Assembly: GCA_009792885.1 (NCBI GenBank) | Contig: WMCF01000033.1 | Coordinates: 1,801,344-1,865,343 of the forward strand | DNA: 64,000 nucleotides | Reading direction: 5' to 3' | From: Eremophila alpestris peregrina | Taxonomy: Eukaryota > Chordata > Aves > Passeriformes > Alaudidae | Shown: in pieces, positions 24,051 through 37,564 of the stretch | How positions within the stretch are numbered: the stretch's first letter is position 1 | Layout: each line of letters opens with the position of its first letter | Notes under the pieces: generated by a model | Seen by the model: the letters and a program-made list of their open reading frames with translations, nothing else | Told to the model about the DNA's origin: nothing | Databases searched by the model: none | Position numbers and translations under genes: made by a program

Positions 24051-27000
24051 ATCCATGAGTTAAAGTCCACTGACCTGCTCCTGCTGATATTCTGGCTGCC
24101 TTTCCAAGGGAAAGATTCTTTCTGGCTGGCATAAAACCATCAACATTATGTACAGTTGTTTAATTATAGATGTTTTTTCTATTGATTTATCAAGAATTAG
24201 ATAGTACCATTATGAAAAAAGTTATCCAAGGACTTCTATATTAATATAATTGTCCTGCTAATATAACATGTGTTATTGTAACCAGTGGCAATGGGACATC
24301 AGCAAACAATTGAAGTTTTGCTGACATTTATTATCCATGCAAGAAGTTCACCATACAAGATTAACCCTCTTCAATACTAAAACTACCTCTCAGCCTTCCA
24401 CTTCTGCAGGTACACAAAATCCATTTTTAAGGTGGTACTCTTATGAAGTGTCATGATAAATGGAGCATGTTAGTGAAGCAGTTTACAATTTCAGTTTAAA
24501 AGAAATACAAATAAGGCAAGAAGCTTCTTTGCACAACAGAGGCTGGAATTCCTAACATCTGGAGAATGAAAAGGCTCAGTCATTAGGCTACAAAGTCTCA
24601 GGAATTACTAAGTCTATCTGGATATTCAATACTGTGCTGTACTTTTGTACACTAAAGCTTCAGTGTAGTAGTTCATGAAACATGCTCTTTCCCCCTCTTT
24701 GTATCTAAACCAGTTTATTTTAGGTAGTATATGGACTGATGATATCTCAATTATTTTCAAAGAGGCATGTTTCAATATATCATTTGCTATAGTAAGTAGA
24801 TTTTGAAGCTGTCTGGCAATTACTTTTCTTAAAGCCTCGGTTTTGTGAAAATTGATCAAAACTGGTGTAAAAGCTGAACTATGACCCAAGATTGCACTGC
24901 TTGTCCTGTAAGAAAATAATTTGCAATCTACATCATCTAAAGAAATGCCTTTCAGACTACCACGGTGTTTCATTTTTTCTTTTCTCAGAATTCCTATTAT
25001 TGGGGAAAAATAGAATACAGAGGCAAAAATGTTTTCATTGACTCTCACAAGTCTTTTATTAGACTCAAGAGGCAAAGAGAACGTGTAACACCTGGAAGTC
25101 TGATGGTAAGAGGAAACAGGAATTATTTTTATCTATTTCCCCTCTACACCTCCACTACATTTCTTCAGCCCCTCATTAAGTCATATGTCATCTTGGGAAG
25201 ATACTCTTTTTTCCCTCCAAACTCCCTCTGACAATGCATTAATTCTCCAGCTCATTTCTGCAGCACAGTGTTGTTCTTTCACGTTTAACCTTTTTAGAGA
25301 AGGATTTCACCTTTTTTCCCAAAGTAATATGTTCACACATACACACCCCTTTGGTTTTTAATTCATCATTAAAATGGTGTTCTGTGCTTCAAGCAGGTTA
25401 ATCTCAAGTGTGCACCACAGACATTACCTCATCTGTGCAGCACATGCAGCTCAGGACGTGCAGGCTCCTTTATGTGACAATCTCTTCAAGATTGCAAATT
25501 ATCATTTCCCTATCAGAAACATGAAAGCATTTTTCACAATATGAAGAGAATCATGGCACATAAAGGCACCATCAAAACTTGCATTATCTTTAGAAGACAA
25601 TGAATGTGGGGTAAAAGCAACCTACACGTTCCTGTTCACAGAGGCAACAACGGTGTCATCCGGGTTTAGAAAGAAATCAGGATTTTTTTTTAATGCATGC
25701 AGTTTATTTTTAACTTTGTAAAATGTTAAAGGCTGCAAATTTTCTGTGTCCTAGCTATAGAGACTTCATTATAACAGCAATTTTTAAAAAATTAGGCAGC
25801 CCGTACACACAGCAGTTGTGCAGTTGTGCAAACTTAGCTGCTTTGCACAATACTAGAAAAGTCAAACTTGCGTTGAAGAAACATTTTTAGTGCTTTTTGT
25901 GCATTTTGGCACAGATTATTTATGACCCAGGATAGCCAGAAAATGATTTCCATAAGCAGCTTGCTTTTCTTCTTTCTTTTCATCATTTTTCCTCTAAATG
26001 CTGAAACTCACCATAACCCATATGTACAATCTTTTAAAAGTTCTGCCAGTAATATTTTCATTACTGTATGCAATTTGTGGCTAGCTAAATTGCATGTATT
26101 TAGCTTTGATAATTTTGAACGTTTACCATTCAATCCTATTCATGTTGATAATATTCTACTGGATTTCCAAATAGAACAGAACAAGTCCCTCAAAAACAAG
26201 TATCTTGCAGCCTGCCTAGAGCTGAATCTATTATACTCTCCTACATGTTATATTATTTAAAGGAAGCTACATGAAAGGAACATTTTCTTTTCTATCTTTG
26301 AGAAATAAAAACCCTGATACACTTGCAACACTCATACACGATTTAGTTATCTAGAAAACAGACACACACTAAATAAAAATATCTCCAAACCCACATACAT
26401 AATACTACAAAATCTTCTGATCTAACCAAAGAGTTTGCATTTAGAGTCTACATCTCCACTAACACCACAGTTGCATCTGGGCCATTATGTTTAATAGCCC
26501 CCAGTGGACCCACCCCTCCCTGAACCCTTTAATGCCTTTGGCCTCCACAAGTGTTGCAAAAGAATTCTCATACTTTTCTCTCACTGCAGCCCTAGGAGCC
26601 TGAATTAGCTGCCCTGGTAGAAACATCCAGGAGGCTTGAATATTGTGTTTTGAGGATTAAAGTGGTCAACATCCCAGAGTGGAGTGAAATATTCCTCCAA
26701 CAAGGAAATAAAATGGAAGGAAGAACTACCTAAAAAAAATTTAAAAAATTATTTCTGTCTTCAGAATTTACTTTTTGATAAGTTTAAATATAAATTGGAA
26801 AAAAGATCTGCAGATTTTTTCTGCAGAAAAAATCTCCTGCATCTCCTCATCTCACTGATTCTATTTTTTCCTTCACACTGTTCCCAAAAAACGCTGAAGA
26901 CAACAAAGAACTGACCCTAAGGTTGGTTTCCATCAAATGTCTCCTATGATGCTTTTAAGTTTGACTAGACTTAGATAGCATATAATATACAGCACCAAAG

Positions 27001-28439
27001 CTCAAGGAAAGAAAGAAACTTCTACATTAAATACAGATAATGGCTACATTACTTATTAGGAGACATGAGCTACATCCCTGATAGTAAAAGATAAATAGCT
27101 CAGTATTTCCAGGGCTATGCATTAACAAAGTCAGTGGAAGGGTGCAAAATATAAAAATGTTTATTTAAATAATAACATTAGCTGAGACTGGCTATGTATA
27201 GGCCTTAGAATTCATTAAATCTCATATTTCACTGAGGACAAAGAGAGGCTGAGGGAGACCAAGTACTGGGCTGTGGGGGTGTTAAAGGAACACCTCTCCC
27301 AGCAAATACCAGGGAATTAAAATAACACTGCACCACTACATTTCCAACATAAAGCTGCTCCTGAACTCTCTATTCCTCAGCCTGAGAGAAGACAAATAAC
27401 ACAAGAATTTTCTGTCAAGCCTGTTCAGATGCACAAATACCATCTGCACAAACTCAGCAAACAGACACAAGCACAACAGAAACATGCAAGTAATTGTAAC
27501 CAAGACACAAATTCTGCACAGTATAAAATATTTATCATCGCCACAGGTGGTGTAACAGTTTGTTGTGCAGATGCTCACAAGCCTGTCTATTACACCTATG
27601 AAAGGAGCAGGTTTGCCAGCTTTACCTGGGCTCAGAGTAGCGACTGAAACACAAAACCTTTAGGGTAGAGTCCCCAGAATCTCTTCCCTTTGGGTGATTT
27701 TTGTCCATGTTTTTGTAAAACAGACAACTGTTTATGGACACCAGTGCTGCTGGAAGGTTGGTAAGATCTGAAGGGCATCTAAAACTTGTGGCTGTGAACT
27801 GGAGTTGGCATCAAAGTAATTCTTCTGCCTGTCCTGTCTCCAGAGCCTCAAACTCTCATGGTGCATAGTCCCATACCCAGAACAAAGCCAGGCATGCTGG
27901 GGAATACTTTGGAGCACCTACTTAAAAGCAGAAAGGCCAGATCTGATTGCAAAGACCCCAGAGTACTAAATCAACCAACAACCAGAGCTCCAGCCCAGAC
28001 TCAAGTCTCCAGATGCTCTTCCTCTTTTCATTTCCTCTCTGAATTGCTCTCTAACATCTGTGTTTCCTTTTAAATACCATGCTACAATCCAAACCATTTG
28101 TAAAATATGTCAGTTTATACCAGAGTAGAGTGCTACTAGATAAATACAGAGGCTATGTGGGAGTGCACACAGAAAATACAGCAGAGTAAATGTCCAGAAT
28201 GAAGCATCTCCTGTCCATGGTCCCTCCAGGCAGGGTCTCCCAGCTCTTACACACACACATCTCTAGTCACTGTCTGACTCAATTGTTGCAGTTTCATGTT
28301 TTCCCACCTTCAGCAGTAAGACAGCCCAGAGACCAACACACGTGCTGAGGAAATGACAGTTCTGATCATTCAGTTGGGCTGTTTTCTTCAAATCAAGTCT
28401 CCTCACCTTCAAATTCATTCTCAGAGCAAATGAGTTTTC
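24051..28439. other. Intergenic, AT-rich, no gene recognised
   Basis: No recognisable protein domain, RNA gene or mobile element. Two longish open frames occur: 149 codons on - at 24626-25075, and 112 codons on + at 25922-26260 with a signal-peptide-like start. Frames of this size are expected by chance in 64 kb, and neither matches a family I know. A 24-bp perfect palindrome lies at 26812-26835. Confidence 0.55.
26812..26835. repeat. Perfect 24-bp palindrome
   Basis: AGATTTTTT, then CTGCAG, then AAAAAATCT: two 9-bp arms around a self-complementary CTGCAG core, with no spacer. A second CTGCAG lies at 26808-26813, just left of it and overlapping its edge. No function is known to me. Confidence 0.9.
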
Positions 28440-28860
28440 AATTGCATGTTTGCACAGTGCTGAGCCCTTGGAAGGCAGAACTGGCTGCAAAGACACCGAC
28501 CAGGGGCTGTCTTGGCCACGTAAGAGTTTTAAAACCCAGGCGGGGACACGGAAAGTCGTGGGGGAATGGCACAAAAGCCTGCTGTTCCTGCCTATAGCAA
28601 TATCTGCTCCTACTCCCACCTCATTAATTGCTAGTTTTCCTGATTATAGAAACAGCTTTTTCTGCTGCTGAAATGTATGGCGCTGTGCCATTTGCATATG
28701 CAAAGTGACACACGAACAATGAACCAGTTGCACAGTCCCTTAGAGAGCAACAATGTCGAGGATTTACGACGTGTACGAGGCAACAGGCTGGGAGGGAGTG
28801 TGGGGACACGGACACGCAGAACTGCTCGGGATGTTCTTCATATTGTTTCTCTGATAAGTA
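28440..28860. promoter_or_regulatory. Candidate enhancer: palindromic octamer with SOX-like sites
   Basis: Within otherwise AT-rich DNA this block has more CpG dinucleotides (for example GTCGAGG, TTACGACGTGTACGAGG). It contains the 14-bp perfect palindrome TTTGCATATGCAAA (28691-28704), which holds two POU/octamer half-sites back to back. AACAATG follows at 28715-28721 and again at 28749-28755, the core bound by SOX factors. SOX and POU sites at short spacing are a common enhancer grammar. The function is inferred from motifs only. Confidence 0.35.
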
Positions 28861-31800
28861 ATCTTTCAGGCAGTCTGTTGAAGTAAAATATTTAACACTT
28901 TAGTGGATTTCTGACACTGGATTTGAGAAAATAATAAAACTAAAGGTCTGTGCAATTTTGATTTGCCTCCAGATGCATATCTGTTTATCAGATTTTAATG
29001 TATGATCTTTGATTACAGGATTGCACATTGTTCAGCCACAAAGTCTTTATGTTATTTCATACAGAGAGGACAGTGTTAATTTAACAAACAGAAGCCCAGC
29101 AGTCTGTTTTCTTCCTGTTATTCAAGGTATAATCCAGGACTTTATTTGTACATGCTATTGAAACTCCACTATCCTAAAGGAATTACTAATTTCCTTATGG
29201 ACATCAATCACTGCATCAAATGTATTATTTCTCTAATTTTGCATTATTTTTTTCCTATATTAGATGTGAGACACCATTATTACTCCCATTTTATGGACCA
29301 GGAACTGGAGACAGATTGGGGGAGGGAGTGGAAATCAATTTTGTGATGCCTGTAACCTATTTTCAAAGCATTGGACATTATATAGGACTTCATAGATTCA
29401 AAGCACAGCTCTCATCATGCCAACTCACCTCTGAGTGCCGTGCATTCCCACAGCTCTTATTTCAAAATCTGGAAAAGATTTGGCTTAAATAATAATCTGA
29501 CCAGGAAAATGTAGAGCCCTGCAGCAGTGGCAAGGATAGGCTGCAGTTCTCCAAACCATCATTTGGCTGCCTTAATCATTAAACAATGGTTACACCACCT
29601 CTATGGCAAATGAAGACATTTTACTGAAGGCAAACCCCCCAAGAAGCAGGATTGTATCGGATGAACGGATGGATGAACGGATGGATGGATGGATGGATGG
29701 GTGGGTGGATGGATGATGAACCACACAGCTCAGCACTTGGGCTGACACCCTTGGATTCACCACAAACACCTCTGCCTCTTGAGGTAAGAAAGCAGCTGGC
29801 AACAGGAGCAGGTTGTTACATCTGCATGGACCAGCACTGGAAGCGAACACAAGGCACAACTCACCAGAAAACTCCTCAGCTATTTTGTGATTGCAAAGAA
29901 AGGCGAGGTTTAGAAACCACAGATCCCATCCCTACTTTAATAATCAACACAAACTTCCAGTCTTTCTCCCTGGCATTGGGCCCTTTCTGCCCCATCCTCC
30001 ACTCTGCAGTTCAGGCCCACCCACAGCCCTTTTACCTACACCAAATTTCTCAGCTCAAACTCTGCCTGGACAGCCCTGGTTCCTCTAAAAGTCCAGAAAA
30101 TGCCAAATTGTGACTCCTTATTTTATATCATGGAAAATTGCCTCAGCATTATGGACCATTTTGCCTGACATCAGTGGACAGCAGAGTAGAAAGCAGAAGG
30201 AGGCTGTGCCAATACAGCTGGATCTCTTCCAGGTGTCTGACTTGGAACCACACAACACGTGATACTTATATGAAGACAATAGGGCACATAGAAATGAAAA
30301 CCTATCTTAATGAAGAATATCAAAATGTAAAATGTCATTTAATGAGAAATTATCTGAAAGGGCATCTCCTGGGAGAAGCTTCTGAGCATAGTTCTCAGCC
30401 TTTTCATCTATTCATGGTTGGTCTACTCAATCTCATAGGAGCTTGGTCAGTAGAGCTTGTGCATGGCACTAAAACCAAGGTCTGCAGAAAGAAGTGAACA
30501 CATAATTCTTATGTGCTCTGATAAATGGACACAGCCCCACAGGACATTTCAGGAAAGTCTAATGGAAATTAGAAATGCAAGGGATGCTGGAAGGACAGAA
30601 GACTACTTTGAAAATCAGTTTCTCAGAGGGAAGCTGAAAAGGCCATCCAGAACACAAGCCTGTGGCATAAGGTGCAAATGGAAATATTGAGTGAAAGGAA
30701 TTGATTTTGCTACAGCACAATTCACTCCCAAGACCACTACTATGTGCAATCCTGATGCCCACTTTTCTAAATCTCTCAGCTTCCTTGTAGACAGCTGTAC
30801 AAAAGTGATAAAAATTTGGAAAACAAGTCATAAAAATGTGAGCCAAGGAACAACTGCATGCCTAAGTTGGGCTGGATAGCTGTTGTTCTTCCTGACCCTG
30901 GAACTAGTTTTCCACCCAACTCTTTTCTGGACACTGGCCAGATGTGTAAGTTTTGTAGCCTCCAATGAAGCCAGCTATTATTTGCCTCAAGTATCACATG
31001 TAAGCTTTCTGCTATTAAGTACAGGAGTCACAAAGGAAGGATTTCCCCATGGACACAGATGTATTAATTTGGCTTCTGATCTTAGGAAAAACACGGATGT
31101 CTTTTTTAACTTTGTTTCCTAAGGAAACCGAGACGCAAAGGCACCATGTGTCTCTGTATGTGTCTGATCCAGTTCTTGTCCAGATTCTCTGGCCAGCTTT
31201 AACCAAATTTACCAGGGAGGTACAGATTGCTTTGAGCCACCGAGTTCCTATACATCTTCAGAAGAATAGAAGTTCAGGTAGAAAAGGAGGACTAAGCACC
31301 CTGCACAAAGAAAAGTGCAAGAACAGTCCCCCAAGGTAGCAGTCACTGAGACACCACGTGAATATTTACGCACAGCAAAGTTTCATTAGGAACTCAGGAT
31401 CAGTCACAAAACACAAATCTGTAAGAAGAGCTGGAAGGGGTGAAGGCAGATAGGCAGGATTATTTGTTCTGTTCCCCTCAGAACTAGCAGATTATTTAGC
31501 TCCAGATGCTGGAAGGTGCTGACGGACCAGAAGCCAAGGGAGGGGAAGTAAGCTGCCCCTCAGAGATATGCCTGGCACAACTGCTCCAGGACAACCAGGG
31601 CAGAGCAGGCCAGGTCAGGGCAAGGTGGTGCTGCCATGTCAGAGGGGAGAAACTGTGAGGAAGGTTCATCTTCCCTGCAGCTCAGCCACGCTTCACCTGC
31701 AGGAATCCCCCGGCTGCATCTTCTCTGATCAGTTCCCTTTCATCACAGGAACCTGCTGAGCTGAAAAAAGGATTATAAGTAACTCCATGTATGAAAAGTA

Positions 31801-33305
31801 CTCAGCAGATTCTTCTCCGTTGGACTCCTTTCCTAATTCCATCTGTGGAAGTGGTTGGCAGGTTCTTCTCTGCTTGATTCCTCTACTCGCTAAAAATGCA
31901 ATCACCTGAATATAGGCGAAACCTCTACCAACTTAAATGAATCCTTCTGCTGGTTAAATATATGCAAAAGTACTGGATACATGTCTTTTTTTACTAGGGG
32001 AATATATGGCCCAATTCACTGTACTGTTATGAACAGCGTATTTTGGATAATGTGTAATAAACTTCCTTAATTAACTAGCTTAACTGTAGTATAGTATCTG
32101 AATAAATCCTTATGCTCTGTTTAACTGGTAATCTGCAAATAACACTGGCACCAAACAAAAAAAAACAAGGAAACAACTAAAATCAATCATTACTAATTAG
32201 TCTATAATTATTATTAAATAATATTAATACTTTCATTGAAATTCTAATAATTACTACAACAAATTCTAGTAAACTGTTAACAGTGCTTCCTGGAAGCTCG
32301 GGAAACACCATTTCCCCAATAATTTTTCTTCTTTCCTCTGTTTTCACAAAAATTAAGTTTACATAAGATTAAACAATCCTTATATTGTTTTTTCAATTTG
32401 TTAGTAGTTTTCTCTTGTTTTACTGTCATTTTCCTGGACATAATTAGGGGAAAAATAAGGCTGTATTTTTTGTTCTGATCCCTTAAGACAAATACTAGAG
32501 GGGCAAAGTTTACAAAATCTAGCAAAGTGTATAGAAAGAGCAAGTGCTCAAGCAATATCAAACTCCTCATGTACCCAGCTGTATTTCACAGAGATGACAC
32601 ACAAAAAATGTTTCCAGAGGTATTTTATCAGTTCTAAGATCACAAAACAACACTTCACATATACATATTTGAGAGGATGTTTTTATATAAATAAAATACA
32701 TATTTTTACTTAGATAGCTATGATGTTTTCAGCTGGTAAAGAGCTCTGTATCTACAGGCAAAACCTTTTGGGTTTTAATTGTGGGAAAACAATTACTAAA
32801 TGTATGAACTCTAACAGAACTGTAATCTGACAGCATTTCTAAAATAGACCTATGTCACAGCAAGAATATATTCCTTTAAATATCTTAGGTGGAAAAATCC
32901 TCCAGGGGAATAACTAGGACAAACATGTTTATGATTATTCAGCACTGTAGATCGCTGAACCAGTGATGTCAGCTATACAAAGCATTTTTGCAGGGGAAAG
33001 AAAAGCCACAAGATACCGTTTGAAAGGCCCTATCCATGTCTCCACATTGAAAGCAAATGCCTCATCCTGCTGGCCCAGAACAGGTGAGAGGGATCTGTGT
33101 CTCATGGCTGCATGTAAGAAAAACACACCAAAAGTAGCAGTGAATGTATTCCTCTTCCAAGCTAATATATTTCAAAGATAAAGCAATTTTTATATTAGCC
33201 CAAAGCATGCTGTCAAAAAGAATTCTTTTACATTCAGTGCTTTTTAACATTTTTAAAGGGTGAGTCAAACCCATTCCCCTCAATGTTCAGTGCTGGGTGT
33301 TCAGC
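28861..33305. other. Intergenic, no gene recognised
   Basis: There is no recognisable exon or mobile element. A GGAT tetranucleotide microsatellite lies at 29659-29718. The short open frames in this stretch look random. Confidence 0.55.
29659..29718. repeat. GGAT microsatellite
   Basis: About 14 copies of GGAT with GGATGAAC and GGGT variants near the ends. It is a simple tetranucleotide repeat. Confidence 0.95.
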
Positions 33306-33309
33306 ACAT

Positions 33310-34050
33310 CCTCCTGAAGCGGTCCCTTTTGGGGCCGGCTGTGTTTGTCACAGGATGACACGGCCGTGTCCCCGATGTGCCATGGGGCTCTTGTCCGGCC
33401 TCGCTGCCCCTGGGCAGCCGCGCCGAGGAGCTGCCCGGGTTCTGGATGCTGCTTGGCATCACACCGCGGCACCTGCGCAGGGTGGGTGATCCCAGCCGGG
33501 GCTTGATCTGCTGCCTCTCACAGCCCCATCTCAGCCCGTCGTTAGGGGAGGCAAGTTACCAGCATCTAATTATCCCGGCCCTCTAGTAATGACACTGTGC
33601 CCCCTGCAGTTTCCATGGGATACGGTCCCTCTCCTGCCTGCCTCTCCGGAGCTGCGGGGCACAAGCCTTGCTTCCCAAAATTGCTTTTTTTTTTCGGCAC
33701 AAAGAAAATCTGGGTTGAGACGATGTTAGCACAGCCAGCAAGGGCTGGATCCTGGCAAGGAGCACACTGTGAGAGCTCGGGCAGAGAGGAGCTCTGCATC
33801 TCATTAGCCGCCTTTCTTCGCTGCGAAGGTACTCAGCGGAAATTCTTCATCAGCGCAAAAAATATATTTTCCAGAAAAGCGTCCTCTTTCCTCGGAAAGC
33901 TCACCCTCACATCCTCCTCCATTACCAAGCAGGCCAGGAACATCTGAGTGCCATTTCTACGCTGTCAGACCGACTTCAGGCACCGCAGAGCCATCGCCAA
34001 TCCTCCGGGATCCCTCCCGCATCCCTCCTGCTGCCTGCGTGCCCCTCGGG
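33310..34050. promoter_or_regulatory. CpG-rich block
   Basis: CpG dinucleotides are dense in 33310-33500 (GGGGCCGGC, CACGGCCGTGTCCCCG, GTCCGGCCTCG, CAGCCGCGCCG, CACCGCGG) and scattered to 34050. The neighbourhood is CpG-poor. It could be a small CpG island or promoter of an unannotated transcript. I see no TATA box or open frame that identifies a gene. Confidence 0.4.
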
Positions 34051-37000
34051 CTGGGATGCTGCCTCCAGGGCAAAGCTCAGACTGAGGCAAGGGCAGCTAT
34101 TCCTGCATGGTGGGTTTCCTCCAAAGCTGCTAATTAATAACTGCAAATTCACAGGTGATATGTTACTGGCCCCATGAGTACCATCCCAAATCATTTTCCT
34201 GCTCACAGTTCAGCACAAGTTCACAGAAATCCTGTATTATTAATATTGCAAGCAGTGTTGTTGACACCGTTGCAAATAATATACAAAACAAATAAAATAT
34301 ACAGCAGATGTTAACACTGCAGAATTACTGAGAACTAACAGTAACACCAGCTTCACTGACTATCCCTTTCTAAAGGCCTATGATTTAATCTAAAACTTCC
34401 CTTCTGAACAAACTATGGTTTCTGTTACATAAATAAAGCACTTCTCTGGCTCAAGCCCAGGCAGCATGTTGACCCATTTACACCATCTTGGTTTCCTGCT
34501 CATAGGTGGTAATTATCACATCTGCTCTTGTTTCTAAAATTGGAACTTAAAACACAACTCAGTTTACTTCAAACAGGGGCAGTATCTGCAGGCTCAAGGA
34601 AAGAGCTTCCTGTAACACTTAGGACTCACCAAATCTGCACTGACCTGGGCTGAATTTAAGCAGGCAAAGGAATGCAAATTTTTTTGCCCCATGGGAAATA
34701 CTAGCACTCATGAGTCATGGGGAAATCCCCATTGACTTCAACAGGGCCAGAACAGGGCAACCTCTGCCACTGTAAACCACTTCAGCAAGTAAAATCTTGG
34801 GAGGAGGCAAGTAACAGGCCACAGACTGAAAAATATCACACTGTAACATTATTTTCAGATTTACAGAGCAGCTAACATGTCTGGTGACTTTCAAAGGACC
34901 TTTTCATTTTTAAGCAATTTAGCTGCTCAAGACAAAAACGAAGAGTGAAATGAGAAGCACCCAGTTCTTCACTCCCATGTGGCTGCATTAAGATGGGAGC
35001 TGCTGTAGCTTGTTCCAGTGGGGACTCTCCAGCCTCTCACTTTGCCACCAGTTTCTCTGTGGGGCTTTCTCTGGCCTTCCCACCTTGCCAGCTCATTTTG
35101 TTAGAAATACTAATGCATTTGCACTACATCACTGTGAGGCAAGGTGGCATTATTCTCTTAGTTGTATATGCAAGACATAAAATGAAGGGAAAAAATTAAA
35201 GCTGAAACATCAGATCTCTTGAACGGTTTTCCTTAGGGAGCAATAAGGGCTGGCTGCTCCCTTGGGGCCATGGGCAGGGACTGACAGCCACAGACTGGGC
35301 TGGCACAGGGCCCTAGGCCATGGACAGGGACAGGGAGGCCACAGGTGAGGCTGGGCAGGCACAGTGAGAAGTGCCAGTGCCTTGAGTTTTGGATCTCAAA
35401 ACGGAAAACCCTCAGAGATGAGTTTTGTGATATCTTCATGTTTTGTAGTACTCCATGGAGTCACAGCATAGCTCTCAACAACTTAAACAGAAGCTTTTCC
35501 CAAATCAGGTCCCCTTCAGCTCAGGTCTCAACTGCTCTTTGAAGACCAGAACTAAGCACAGCACAGAGCAGCCATGTCAGAAAATTTTGTGACAGGGGCC
35601 AGCCCAGGTGACAGATGAGCTGTCACATCTGAGGCAAAGCTGCTGCCTGTGGGGTTTTTTCCTTAGGAAAAGCATGTCCTGCTCCTGCTGCCCACCCAAC
35701 ACTGCAGCCTGTGCCAGGGAAGGACAAAAACACAATCTGGGCTCACTTACAGGACAGGAGACATCTTCTGCATTAAATGAGAGAGTCTTGCAGCAAAGAT
35801 AAGGTAATATCTCAAAATCTAAATGGACCAAAAGCTATTTATAGTAAGGCCACATTAACTTGCAGGGAAAAGCTTCATCCTGTCATTTCCTACTTTTGAG
35901 TGCTCCATTCTATGCACTTTTGATGGTATTCTGTTCTGTGAATTTCTTACTCAGAAAAAATCCTTCCACTGAGAACACTACACATCACAAAAAGTAAACT
36001 TGTCACTGAATATAATTTCATCTATCCTGCACTCCATCACATGGCTTGGGAAACCAGAAGCTGCAGGTGAGTCCTGTGTGACCAGTGCTAATGAAGGCCC
36101 AGTGTAGAGATGTGCCTAGGAAAGGGAGCACAATTCCCTGGTAGATTTCCAAGTTATTAGAATTGGGGTAGGGCAGGGGGAGGAATAAAACAGCCATAGC
36201 AATTCTTCAGTCTTCATCACTCATGGCCACAAAAACAGCTCTGCAAGTCCAGCACAGCAGGCAGCACAAGGACAGGAATGAAAAAATGGGACATGAGAGG
36301 GGAAGAGCTCCTTACAGAGCCTTGCCACCAAACATGAGCTCACAACCAGAGCCTGCAGCATCTCCTGTCTGGATAGCAACACATTGTGTTCACGTGGCCC
36401 TTGTACCTGGTGCTGTGCTAGATCATTTCCTGAGCACCAATTTAAAAACCTGTGGTTTTAAGCAGCTTTCTGAAAGCCTGATGCCATGTTTCCATCCAAA
36501 TCATTAGTTCTCACCCTTTCCGCTTGGAAGGCAGGATTTAAGACTTGCAAACAGTAACACTGGCGGACCCCATGCAAGTGCACAACTCCAGCATCTGACA
36601 TAAAGGCTGCTTATGTATTTTGTATTTTGTATGAGTATTACTGAGAATTAGAAGTCTCACAGGGGACAGAAACCCAGGCTCCCTTCATCCTGGCAGCATG
36701 GACTTTGGGCTCCTTTTTGTTGTCTGTCTTCCTGGTATTCCTTTAGGCACAGCACCCCAACTTCACACAGAATGATGCATATCCTTGGTCAGGAAGAGTG
36801 TCCTCAGCTACCACCACACTCAGGAGAGAGACAAAGCTCATCTCATGAGCCTGAAAAGGCCACAGACCGTGGCAGCCCTGGGAAGAAGGGCTGCAGGCCA
36901 CAGGAGTAGCACTCAGAGGGCTGGTTGACTGAGAGGCATGGCTGGAACACCGTATCCACACACCTTGCCGCTGCCCTGTGCCCTCCTGCAGCCTCACCTC

Positions 37001-37150
37001 TGGCTCAGTGACACGGTGCCAGGCCACTCAAGGGATCTGTGTTGGAGACTGCCTCATTCTCTCACTCCAAAGACGATGGGAACAGCCAGGAGTTCGGGCA
37101 GCACCTGCAGACGGCAGCCCCCTCACTGGCACGGGAAACCATTTCAATAC
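34051..37150. other. Intergenic, no gene recognised
   Basis: No gene or mobile element recognised. A short two-copy tandem duplication is present at 35267-35364. Confidence 0.55.
35267..35364. repeat. Imperfect 50-bp tandem duplication
   Basis: Two adjacent copies start GCCATGGGCAGGGACTGACA (35267) and GCCATGGACAGGGACAGGGA (35317). Both continue through a GCCACAG block to GGCACAG. They differ by several substitutions and small indels, so the duplication is not recent. Confidence 0.75.
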
Positions 37151-37169
37151 CAGCTGAGGAACTCGCCCA

Positions 37170-37505
37170 GCCCGTCCTGCCCGGCTCGGAGACCCCAGCC
37201 CAGGCCCCAAAGGGCCGGGGCGAGCAGGGGGAGCGGGTCGGTTCTCGAAGGGGGATTTCGCGGCGGCCGCGGGGGACGCGCCGCCGGTGCCGAGATGGGG
37301 AGGCAGCCGTGGGTGCCGGTGCGGAGCATCGCCCCCGCATCGCCCCCGGTGCTGAACGGCGCTGCCGAGGCCGGCAGACCCCGCGGGCTCCCCGAGGGCT
37401 GCTCCGCTCCTCCCGGACCCCTGCCTGGAGCCGGGCCGTTCCCGGGAGCGGGTTCGGGGGCGGCTCCTCCCGGCGGCGGGGCTTCCCGAGCAGCGGCACA
37501 GCATC
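37170..37505. promoter_or_regulatory. CpG island A
   Basis: Very GC-rich with dense CpG (GGATTTCGCGGCGGCCGCGG, GACGCGCCGCCGGTGCCG, CCCGGCGGCGGGG). The several overlapping open frames here on both strands result from low stop-codon frequency in GC-rich DNA. They show no recognisable domain. With island B, about 600 bp away, it suggests a promoter or bivalent regulatory region. The gene it serves is not identified. Confidence 0.7.
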
Positions 37506-37564
37506 TACGGTTTACATGTTGCACTACTGCATACAAGGACTCACGTTCAGCCCAGGGATTCACT

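Noticed and set aside
24626..25075. 149-codon open frame on the - strand in AT-rich DNA
   Set aside because: About half a frame of this length is expected by chance at this base composition. No motif, splice site or family supports it.
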